From positions 156,445 to 220,444 of the forward strand of contig QIAU01000144.1 of assembly GCA_003225055.1 (NCBI GenBank): 64,000 bases of DNA, written 5' to 3'. This document shows positions 24,130-31,723 of this stretch, piece after piece (the stretch's first letter is position 1; every line of letters begins with the position of its first letter). This stretch comes from Acidobacteriota bacterium. Lineage in GTDB: Bacteria; Acidobacteriota; Terriglobia; Terriglobales; Acidobacteriaceae. Below the pieces are notes generated by a model. That model made no database searches and was not told where the DNA came from. It saw nothing but the letters and a program-made list of their open reading frames with translations. The position numbers were made by a program, and so were the translations under genes.

Positions 24130-26517
24130 ATGACCGTAGCGCCTGCACTGCCCAATCAATCGAAGCAACTTAGCCTCCGGGAGGCTGCCCTGCCGCTGGG
24201 TCTTGCGCTGACCAGCTTCGCGGCGCTGCTGCTGGAGCTGGCGTTAACTCGGCTCTTCTCGGTCGTGCTCTTTTATCATTTCGCGTTTCTTGCTATTTCG
24301 TTGGCTCTCCTCGGACTCGGCGCTGGAGGAATATTCGCACACCTGCGCCGCCCGTGGCTGTTGCGTTGGCCCATGCCCACTCTTGCCGCCGCCGTGTCCG
24401 GACTGTGTTCGGTTGTCATCATCATCGTCCTGGAAATTGTCTTGCACTCTGCGGTCCACCTGCAGCTCAGCTGGAAAGATCTCCGTCATTTAAGCACGCT
24501 TTATGTCTCCGCCGCGGTTCCGTTTTTTTTGACAGGTCTGCTGTTTTCTGTGGTTTTCGCTCGGAATGCTTCCCGCATCTCGCATTTGTACGGGGCCGAG
24601 TTAACCGGAGGCGCGCTGGCCTGCCTCGCGACGGTGCCATTGCTGAACCAACTGGGCGGGCCCAACACCGTCCTGTTTGCCTCTGTGGCGATGGCTCTAG
24701 CCTCGGTCGTCTGGAGCGACAATCGAAATTGGCGCCGGGCCGGCGCTGGACTGGCCGTGTTGTTGCTGCTGTTAATCGCGCTGAACATCCGCTACCCTCT
24801 GCTCGACGTGGTTTATGCCAAGGGAAGCCGCCGCGATGGAGTTGGGCTCGAGTACGCTCGCTGGAACGCCATTTCGCGGGTAGAAGTGGATCGCGAGAGA
24901 GATGGCTCGCGTTACATCGTGATCGACGCCGACGCTTCCACCGCCATCATGAATGTTAATCCCCATCCCGGGGAGGGCACTGCGCGCTGGCTGATGGCAG
25001 CCGCTCCCGCCGTCTGCAACGTTCTGCGCCCGCACGGAGATTTCGCCATCATCGGTCCCGGCGGCGGCGTGGATGTTCTGCGCGCTGTCGCAAGCGGAAG
25101 CACGCGTGTCACCGGGATTGAAATCAATCCCATCATCGTCAACGACATCATGCGCGGGCGCTACGCTGACTATGCGTATCACGTTTACCAGATCCCCGAG
25201 GTGGATATTCATGTCAGCGATGGCCGCTCTTTCCTTCGCAATTCGCGCGGCCAATACGATGTGCTGGAAATGACTCTGGTGGACACCTGGGCCTCGACGG
25301 CGGCTGGCGCCTTCGCGCTGGCCGAAAACAATCTCTACACGGTAGAAGCGTTCAAGGAGTATTTCCGGCATCTGAAGCCGGACGGCATGATCGCGATTAC
25401 GCGATGGGAGTTCAAGGAAGCGCGGGAGGCACTGCGGGTTGTGTCAGTAGCCATGGAGGCGCTGCATCAGCTTGGCATTGCCAATCCGGCTGCGCACTTT
25501 GCCGTCGTGTCCGACGGCGCGCTCGATGCTGACGGCCGCCCCGTTCTTGTCGTCGCCAAGAAAAGCCCGGTGACCTTCGCGGAAGAAGCAGCAGTTTTGG
25601 AGCACATCAAGAAATATCCCAAGCTGGTGGCGCAATATCTGCCTTCGTCGCCGGGTGCCAATGCGTTTTCGCAACTAATATTGAGTAATGATCCCGTCGC
25701 CTTCGCTCATCAGTACAAGTTCAACGTCACACCGGTTTACGATAATGCGCCATTTTTCTTCTTCACGCTGAAATTGAAGCAAGCTCTAACCCGCGGGCCG
25801 GTCCAGGGGATCGACTGGAAGGTAAACGTTGGCGTGGCTGTCCTGGGCATGGTCCTGCTGCTCTCGCTGGCGGTGGTGATCGCGTTTTTGATCCTGCCGC
25901 TCGCATTTCATGACCGCAGCCGGGGAAAAGTCCTTCCGCTCCTGTATTTTGTCGCCGTTGGTCTCGGCTACATCCTGGTAGAGATCGCCTTCATCCAGCG
26001 CTTCGTCCTGTTTTTGGGTCATCCTACTTACGCACTAACAGTGGTCATTTTCCTGCTGCTTTTGTCCAGCGGCGTCGGCAGCCTGCTTTCGCGTCAATGG
26101 CTGACTCGTCCGAGATCGGTCCGAACGCCCTTAGCAGTAATCGCCGCGTCCATCCTAGCTTACGTCTTCTTGTTACCTGCCCTGTTGCCATCCCTCGTGG
26201 GACTTGCCTTCCCACTCAAGCTCGTAGTGAGCGGAATTTTGCTGGTTCCACTGGCGTTGGCCATGGGGATGCCGTTCCCAACCGGCTTGCGAGCGCTGAC
26301 CGGCAACTCGCCTTCCGAAGCTGCGGCTGACGAGACCGCAGCCGACAGTTCCGTGGAGTGGGCCTGGGCGATGAACGCTGCCGCCAGCGTGCTGGGCTCG
26401 GTTCTGGCGATGGTGATCGCCATCCGCTTTGGCCTGAATGTCACCCTGGGGTGCGGCGCAATGGCTTATGTTGCTGCCCTGTTGGCGAGCGCAACGCTGA
26501 CGCCAAGGCGGGCATGA
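24130..26517 (+). CDS. Membrane-embedded spermidine-synthase-like protein
   Basis: 795 residues in three parts. An N-terminal set of about six membrane helices begins LSREAALPLGLALTSFAALL. A soluble Rossmann methyltransferase-like domain resembles spermidine synthase (GPGGGVDVLRAVASGSTRV near residue 311, GIEINPIIV, DGRSFLRNSRGQYDVLEMTL). A C-terminal set of about seven helices follows. This architecture is known in large bacterial SpeE-like fusion proteins of unproven substrate. The frame is open to a GTG at 23941, but I prefer the ATG at 24130 because the upstream part is polar and unlike the family. No decarboxylase partner gene (speD) is nearby, so classical spermidine synthesis is not implied. 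Confidence 0.8.
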   Translation: MTVAPALPNQSKQLSLREAALPLGLALTSFAALLLELALTRLFSVVLFYHFAFLAISLALLGLGAGGIFAHLRRPWLLRWPMPTLAAAVSGLCSVVIIIVLEIVLHSAVHLQLSWKDLRHLSTLYVSAAVPFFLTGLLFSVVFARNASRISHLYGAELTGGALACLATVPLLNQLGGPNTVLFASVAMALASVVWSDNRNWRRAGAGLAVLLLLLIALNIRYPLLDVVYAKGSRRDGVGLEYARWNAISRVEVDRERDGSRYIVIDADASTAIMNVNPHPGEGTARWLMAAAPAVCNVLRPHGDFAIIGPGGGVDVLRAVASGSTRVTGIEINPIIVNDIMRGRYADYAYHVYQIPEVDIHVSDGRSFLRNSRGQYDVLEMTLVDTWASTAAGAFALAENNLYTVEAFKEYFRHLKPDGMIAITRWEFKEAREALRVVSVAMEALHQLGIANPAAHFAVVSDGALDADGRPVLVVAKKSPVTFAEEAAVLEHIKKYPKLVAQYLPSSPGANAFSQLILSNDPVAFAHQYKFNVTPVYDNAPFFFFTLKLKQALTRGPVQGIDWKVNVGVAVLGMVLLLSLAVVIAFLILPLAFHDRSRGKVLPLLYFVAVGLGYILVEIAFIQRFVLFLGHPTYALTVVIFLLLLSSGVGSLLSRQWLTRPRSVRTPLAVIAASILAYVFLLPALLPSLVGLAFPLKLVVSGILLVPLALAMGMPFPTGLRALTGNSPSEAAADETAADSSVEWAWAMNAAASVLGSVLAMVIAIRFGLNVTLGCGAMAYVAALLASATLTPRRA

Positions 26518-26624
26518 GCAGCCAGACAGTACACAGCCTGTAACTCCGCAAGCCACGCGGGGTCTGCTATGATTTTCACAAATCCACCGCTTTTGCGGTC
26601 TGGTCGAGACTATCTGAGGAGAAG

Positions 26625-27698
26625 GTGCCTAGCCAGAAGCAGGTTAAGTGGTCGCAACTCAAGGTTGGCATCACAGTTATAGTTGCCAGCATCACGCTCA
26701 TGGTGCTGGTCTTCCTCATGAACCAAACGGGCGGGATGTTCTCCCGCAAAATCACTATCCAGTCCTTCTTCGACAACGCCAGTGGCCTGCGCCAGGGCGC
26801 GCCGGTGCGTTTGCAGGGTGTTGACGTCGGCAATGTGACCGCCATCCGGGTCGTTCCCAACAAGCCGCTCACGCCGGTAGAAGTCACCATGAAGGTGAGC
26901 ACCCGCTACATGGCCAACCTGCGCAAGGATTCGGTTACGTCTCTGGAAACGGCGGGAGTTTTGGGCGAAACCTACGTGGAAATCGAAAGCGGACAAGCAA
27001 GGGGCGCTCAGATCCAGGAAGGGGATGTGCTTATCACCCGCGAACACCCGGATTTTCAAGATGTCGTTCGCTCCAGCCAGAGCACGCTGCAGAACCTGGA
27101 CGCGCTGCTCAAGCGTCTCGACCGCATCGTGGCCTTCGTGGAAAGCGGCCAGGGCTCGATCGGCAAACTCATTTACGATCCGAGCTTGTACAACCATTTG
27201 AATACGACCTTGAATGAGTTTCAGGCAATCGCCACGGACGTGAGCCAGGGCAAGGGCAGCCTGGGCAAGATGGTGGCCAGCGACGAGCTTTATCAGAAGG
27301 CCGACACCACCATAGATAAGCTGAACGGCATTATCAGCGACATCGAGCAGGGCAAGGGTTCCGCGGGCAAGTTCCTCAAAGATCCCGGGCTCTACAACAA
27401 TGCCAACGAGACCGTCGCGAACATCAAGAAATTTACTGAAGATGTAAACGCCGGCAAGGGCGCCCTGGGCAAGCTGACGCGAGACGAGCAACTAGCCGCC
27501 AGGCTGAAGGACACGATCGAAAAGCTGTCGATCATCTCCGATCGCCTGGAAGCGGGTGAAGGCACCTTCGGCAGTCTGCTGCGTGATTCCTCGCTCTACA
27601 GCAACACCGACCAGATGCTGGTGGAAACCCGCGGCCTGGTCAAAGCCATCCGCGAGAACCCCAAACGCTATTTGACGATCCACATGAAGGTGTTCTGA
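26625..27698 (+). CDS. MlaD/MCE-family lipid-transport protein with five 34-residue repeats
   Basis: 357 aa with an N-terminal membrane anchor (VGITVIVASITLMVLVFLM) and one MCE domain (FFDNASGLRQGAPVRLQGVDVGNV ... GETYVEIESG), so it is a periplasmic subunit of an Mla-like phospholipid transporter. Residues 173-342 are exactly five tandem 34-residue repeats, each starting with a GxGxxGK-like motif (GQGSIGK, GKGSLGK, GKGSAGK, GKGALGK, GEGTFGS) and continuing into an amphipathic helix. The helices may form a long tube or shaft, as in other elongated MCE proteins (inference). It starts at GTG with TGAGGAGA as Shine-Dalgarno. No permease or ATPase partner genes adjoin it. Confidence 0.88.
   Translation: MPSQKQVKWSQLKVGITVIVASITLMVLVFLMNQTGGMFSRKITIQSFFDNASGLRQGAPVRLQGVDVGNVTAIRVVPNKPLTPVEVTMKVSTRYMANLRKDSVTSLETAGVLGETYVEIESGQARGAQIQEGDVLITREHPDFQDVVRSSQSTLQNLDALLKRLDRIVAFVESGQGSIGKLIYDPSLYNHLNTTLNEFQAIATDVSQGKGSLGKMVASDELYQKADTTIDKLNGIISDIEQGKGSAGKFLKDPGLYNNANETVANIKKFTEDVNAGKGALGKLTRDEQLAARLKDTIEKLSIISDRLEAGEGTFGSLLRDSSLYSNTDQMLVETRGLVKAIRENPKRYLTIHMKVF
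27141..27650 (+). repeat. Five tandem 102-nt units in the MCE gene
   Basis: Encodes five 34-residue repeats without any length variation. The nucleotide copies have diverged, so the array is old and kept by selection on the protein. Confidence 0.85.
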
Positions 27699-27879
27699 CA
27701 GTCCTCTCCCAACGCAGAAAGATGCTGACTCAAAGCAACTGCAGCTCTCTAAGGCGAAGTAGAGTGGCTTCGAGGGGGGAACGCACATTTAAAGAATTTG
27801 GCCGCGCGGCCCGTGGGCTTTGTTGTCCTGGAGATGAAGTGAACCGCATTGAACGCGACAACTTTGGGAACTGTTGCAG

Positions 27880-28788
27880 TCAGGCTGGAACGGTAGCGTC
27901 GGCCTGTTCGTGCGCGTGGTAACTCGAACGTACCAGCGGGCCTGATTCCACATGGCGGAAGCCGACGGAAAGTGCTTCTTCCTTCAACCTGCGGAATTCC
28001 TCGGGCGTGTAGAAACGGGCAATTGGCAGATGATCGCGCGACGGTCGCAGGTATTGGCCAATCGTGAGAATGTCTACGCCCCGCGAGCCCAAGTCCCGGA
28101 AAACTTCGACCAGTTCCGGCATGCTCTCGCCCAGGCCTACCATAACACCGGATTTCGTCACCAGGCCGGGTGACAACCTCTTGGCATTCTCCAGCAGATT
28201 TAACGTCCGTCGGTATCGCGCGCCAGAACGAACCGCACGGTACAGTCGCGGAACCGTCTCCGTATTGTGATTAAGTACGTCCGGATGCGCGTCAAGGACG
28301 ACGCGTAAGGGCTCTTCCAGCCCCTGGAAATCAGGAATGAGTACCTCGACCCGGCAACCGGGCGCAAGCAGGCGGATTTGATGAATCGTTTCTGCAAAGA
28401 CACGGGCTCCGCCTACGTTGTCGTCGTCTCGGTTAACGCTGGTTACGACGGCATGCCTGATGCCGAGCTTGGCCACCGCTTCCGCGACTCGGCGCGGCTC
28501 TTCGTAGTCGATGGGCTGAGGCTTGCCCTTGGGGACGGCACAGAACCCACAACGCCGCGTGCAGATATCGCCCAGCAACATGAAAGTCGCGGTGCGGTGG
28601 TTCCAGCACTCGCCGATGTTCGGACATTGCGCCGACTCGCACACCGTGTGCAGCCCAAGTCCGCGAGCAAGTTTCTTAAGCTGGTGAAAGTTCTCGCCCA
28701 TGGGAGCCCGCGTCTTCAGCCACTCCGGCTTGGGCTGCGGGATCCGGGGTCCCAGCTCGATCTGCACTAATTGGGAAGTGCCGGCCAT
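27880..28788 (-). CDS. lipA: Lipoyl synthase
   Basis: Radical-SAM enzyme that inserts two sulfurs into protein-bound octanoyl groups. 302 aa. The auxiliary cluster Cys50, Cys55 and Cys61 ([12 protein letters not shown]) and the radical-SAM motif Cys76-x3-Cys80-x2-Cys83 (CTRRCGFC) are both intact. The C-terminal RSSYHAHE supplies the conserved Ser that ligates the auxiliary cluster. A TAGAAT box lies 10 nt before the ATG on the minus strand. lipB is not in the window. A copy of the palindromic element of recG/selA lies about 45 nt upstream of the start. Confidence 0.96.
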   Translation of the reverse strand: MAGTSQLVQIELGPRIPQPKPEWLKTRAPMGENFHQLKKLARGLGLHTVCESAQCPNIGECWNHRTATFMLLGDICTRRCGFCAVPKGKPQPIDYEEPRRVAEAVAKLGIRHAVVTSVNRDDDNVGGARVFAETIHQIRLLAPGCRVEVLIPDFQGLEEPLRVVLDAHPDVLNHNTETVPRLYRAVRSGARYRRTLNLLENAKRLSPGLVTKSGVMVGLGESMPELVEVFRDLGSRGVDILTIGQYLRPSRDHLPIARFYTPEEFRRLKEEALSVGFRHVESGPLVRSSYHAHEQADATVPA

Positions 28789-28798
28789 GAACCATTTG

Positions 28799-28804
28799 AT
28801 TCTA
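28799..28804 (-). promoter_or_regulatory. -10 box (TAGAAT) for lipA
   Basis: Reads TAGAAT on the minus strand, 10 nt before the lipA ATG. Confidence 0.4.
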
Positions 28805-28830
28805 CATGCGGTCTGGTTGATTCGCGAGAT

Positions 28831-28846
28831 GAGCCGAGCTGCGCTC
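28831..28846. repeat. Intergenic copy of the recG/selA palindromic element
   Basis: AGCCGAGCTGCGCTC here is identical over 15 nt to the reverse complement of the selA element. It lies upstream of lipA, outside any gene. Confidence 0.55.
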
Positions 28847-28975
28847 CCGGTAGGAGCCTCGGCCGGCCAAATGCTAAATGCTGATTAAGGCGAAGGTTCC
28901 TGATACAGCACGCAAGATGCTTCCCCGGCTTACGCCAGCTCAGCATGACGCCATAGGCGGGGGAAGGATCGGTGA

Positions 28976-29386
28976 TCACCTGTGCTTCTCCCGTTCCGCC
29001 TCCCACACCGGCTTGTAGTCGTACGTGGGATAGAAGTCGGTGTGGTATGCACCCCATGCCCCCTGTTCGATGGCCAGGTTCACCTCGCGCAACTGCTCCG
29101 CCGGAAAGCGCAGAGTAACTACCTGCCCGATGCCCATCATCACGTACCAGGAAACCACTTCGGTCCCGGCTGGCGGAAAGTTCTTGTCAAACCCGGTCTG
29201 TTTCAAGTGCGCTTGAATCTCGTCCAATTTCTTGGACTGATCGTGCTTCAGAAAAATGGTGAGCATCAAGGTTCCCGGAGCGGTTGCCGACGATGGTTGA
29301 GGCAGGGCCGGCGCGCTGAGACCCGAAGCCGCAAAACAAATCAAAATCAGAACGGCCGTAAGCGCCACCTTGGATAACCGAGACAT
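28976..29386 (-). CDS. Secreted protein of unknown function, 136 aa
   Basis: Starts with a clear signal peptide (SRLSKVALTAVLILICFAAS) and has a mature domain of about 105 residues. LMLTIFLKHDQSKKLDEIQ near its N-terminus and VVTLRFPAEQLREVNLAIEQ near its C-terminus suggest a small alpha/beta ferredoxin-like fold. I do not recognise the family. I chose the ATG at 29386 because the signal peptide begins there. It is divergent from the HAD-ATPase gene, with 166 nt between the starts. Confidence 0.65.
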   Translation of the reverse strand: MSRLSKVALTAVLILICFAASGLSAPALPQPSSATAPGTLMLTIFLKHDQSKKLDEIQAHLKQTGFDKNFPPAGTEVVSWYVMMGIGQVVTLRFPAEQLREVNLAIEQGAWGAYHTDFYPTYDYKPVWEAEREKHR

Positions 29387-29552
29387 AAGAGCGCCTTTTC
29401 TTGTTCTTGTATAGCTGCGCCTGTTTGATGCCGCCATACAGATTTTGAGTTTTTTCGCGGACAAGACTGTCAGTGCCAATTGTGGGAGCTGCAGCTGTCT
29501 TCTGGAGCAGCTAGAATCACAAACCCAGAGTCGTACTCGGCATCCAATACCC

Positions 29553-31265
29553 ATGCGCTACCTGCTGTTGGCAACCGATTATGATGGCACGCTCGCATCT
29601 CACGGCGTAGTGAGCGACCAGACTGTCTCACTGCTTCAGCGGGTACGGGCTTCAGGCCGCAAGATCGTGCTGGTAACCGGCCGCCACCTGCCCGACCTGA
29701 AGAACATTTTTCCGCAGCTTGACCTTTTTCCCCGGGTAGTCGCCGAAAATGGCGCCCTTCTCTATCGGCCTTCTTCGCACGAGGAGAAATTACTCTGTGA
29801 GCCTCCCCCGCGAGAATTTCTTGACCTTCTCCGCGAACGCAACGTGCCTTTTACCGCGGGGCGGGGTATCGTAGCCACGTGGGAGCCGCAGCAGGAAGCG
29901 GTGCTCAAGGCCATTCACGATCTCGGACTGGAGCTGCAACTGATCTTCAACAAGGGCGCGGTTATGGTGCTCCCATCCGGCGTGAATAAGGGCACTGGAC
30001 TCAAGGCGGCACTCGAGGAACTCAGCATCTCCTTTCACAACGTGGTGGGCATCGGCGATGCCGAAAATGATCATGCACTGCTTTCGGCTTGTGAATGCGG
30101 GGTTGCCGTAGACAACGCCCTGCCCTTTCTGAAACAGCGCGCCGACATTGTCACCCAGGGCCGAAACGGCGCCGGTGTTTCCGAGATCGCTGAACGTCTT
30201 TTGTCCGATGATCTCGCCGAGTTCGACATGCATTTGCTGCGTCATTCCATTTTGCTGGGAGAACGCACAGATGGCAGCGGTCCGCTGCGCATCCCGCCCA
30301 TCCGAAGCAGCATTCTGGTCGCCGGCCCGTCCGCCAGCGGCAAGTCCACGGTCGTGGCCGGACTCCTCGAGCAACTTGCCGAGCAACAATATCAGTTCTG
30401 CCTGATCGATCCGGAAGGTGATTATGAGAATTTGACCGGAGCCTTGACTTTTGGCACTGCCAAAGAGCGCCCGGATCCTCGGGCTGTGTTAAAGGCGCTG
30501 GAGATGCCCGATGAAAACGTGATTGTCAACCTGCTGGGGATGCCGGTGGGCGAGCGCCCGGAATTTTTCTGCAAGTTTCTGCCGAGCATTCAGGATTTGC
30601 GTGCACGTACCGCTCGCCCACACTGGCTGATCGTCGACGAGGCGCACCATCTGCTGCCGTCCTCTTGGTCGCCCGCCTCGACTACCATCCCGCAGGCGCT
30701 GGAGGGGACGATTCTGGTGACGGTTCATCCCGATCATGTCTCGGCGGCTGCCTTAGCCCCAGCGAATGCTTTAATCGCAGTCGGAAAGTCGCCCATGCAA
30801 AGTCTCCGTTCCTTTGCGGGAGCTCTGCGAATCTCCCTTCCTGGAGGCGACGAAGTAGAGCTGAAAAGCGGCGACGCTCTGGTGTGGTTTCGGCAGGAGC
30901 AGGGACCTCCCCTTCGCGTTCGTACCAGTGCTGCCAAGGAGGACCGAAGGCGTCATCTCCGTCTGTATGCCGAAGGCGAGCTTTCCCCCCAGCAGAGCTT
31001 CTATTTCCGGGGTCCAGACCGCAAACTTAATCTGCGCGCTCAGAACCTGATGATGTTCATGCAGCTCGCCGAGGGAGTTGATGAATCCACTTGGACATAT
31101 CACCTCCGCCGCGGCGATTATTCCCGCTGGTTTCGTGAATTCGTCAAAGACCACGAGCTGGCAACCAACACCGCCGCTATCGAGCAGGACAACCGGCTTT
31201 CGGCGGAGGAGAGCTGTCGACGAATCAAAGAAATGATCCAATCGCGTTATACCGCTCCGGTCTGA
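29553..31265 (+). CDS. HAD-IIB phosphatase fused to a P-loop ATPase
   Basis: 570 residues. The N-terminal 225 residues are a Cof-type HAD phosphatase: nucleophile motif DYDGTLASHG near residue 9, VTGRHLPDL, a conserved Lys in LIFNKGAVMVLPSGVNKG, and GIGDAENDHALL. Residues about 245-490 are a separate ATPase resembling the HerA/DUF87 group, with Walker A GPSASGKST near residue 258, DPEGDYENL, and Walker B HWLIVDEAHHLL near residue 357. A conserved C-terminal segment (STWTYHLRRGDYSRWFREFV) follows. I chose the ATG at 29553 because the HAD motif starts seven residues later. The role of coupling a sugar-phosphatase-type domain to an ATPase is unknown. Confidence 0.85.
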   Translation: MRYLLLATDYDGTLASHGVVSDQTVSLLQRVRASGRKIVLVTGRHLPDLKNIFPQLDLFPRVVAENGALLYRPSSHEEKLLCEPPPREFLDLLRERNVPFTAGRGIVATWEPQQEAVLKAIHDLGLELQLIFNKGAVMVLPSGVNKGTGLKAALEELSISFHNVVGIGDAENDHALLSACECGVAVDNALPFLKQRADIVTQGRNGAGVSEIAERLLSDDLAEFDMHLLRHSILLGERTDGSGPLRIPPIRSSILVAGPSASGKSTVVAGLLEQLAEQQYQFCLIDPEGDYENLTGALTFGTAKERPDPRAVLKALEMPDENVIVNLLGMPVGERPEFFCKFLPSIQDLRARTARPHWLIVDEAHHLLPSSWSPASTTIPQALEGTILVTVHPDHVSAAALAPANALIAVGKSPMQSLRSFAGALRISLPGGDEVELKSGDALVWFRQEQGPPLRVRTSAAKEDRRRHLRLYAEGELSPQQSFYFRGPDRKLNLRAQNLMMFMQLAEGVDESTWTYHLRRGDYSRWFREFVKDHELATNTAAIEQDNRLSAEESCRRIKEMIQSRYTAPV

Positions 31266-31345
31266 TGAGCGAGCATGTGAGCTGGATTTGCGGCATCCGG
31301 GAATCTGGGATTGACCATCCAAATGTGGCAGATATAGGGGGTGTT

Positions 31346-31675
31346 ATGAAACGCGAGAAGCTGTTGCTTTGGTCGGCAGGGTTGGGAGGTTTGGCTGCCG
31401 GGCTGATCCAGGTTCTGGGAATCGGTTCTCGTCTGAGGGGGAGAAGAAGCTCTCGGCGAGAGGCAGGCCTTGTGCTAGACATCAATTCAGCAAGTCCGGA
31501 ACAATTGCGAGCGCTTGGCCTCGACGATCGTGCTATCCAGCGGCTGATCGAAAATCGTCCCTACCGCCACAAGCTGGAACTGGTCTCGCGCCTGGTGCTG
31601 CCCAGAACGCTGTACGGACGAATTCGACACAGAATCGGAGTCCACCAGGGGCGGGTTCCCGCAAAAGTTGCCTGA
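31346..31675 (+). CDS. Small membrane-anchored helix-hairpin-helix protein
   Basis: 109 residues. The N-terminal membrane segment is KREKLLLWSAGLGGLAAGLI. A ComEA-like helix-hairpin-helix DNA-binding domain follows: LDINSASPEQLRALGLDDRA and QRLIENRPYRHKLELVSR. This suggests a DNA-contacting protein on the membrane, but it is too short to be a complete competence receptor. I chose the ATG at 31346 with a G-rich Shine-Dalgarno. An alternative ATG at 31265 overlaps the stop of the upstream gene (TGATG) and would couple the two, adding 27 residues without resemblance to anything. Confidence 0.7.
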   Translation: MKREKLLLWSAGLGGLAAGLIQVLGIGSRLRGRRSSRREAGLVLDINSASPEQLRALGLDDRAIQRLIENRPYRHKLELVSRLVLPRTLYGRIRHRIGVHQGRVPAKVA

Positions 31676-31723
31676 CTCTTTCGTATTCCTGGACATTGCA
31701 GAGCCCCCTAGCCGGATTTTCTT

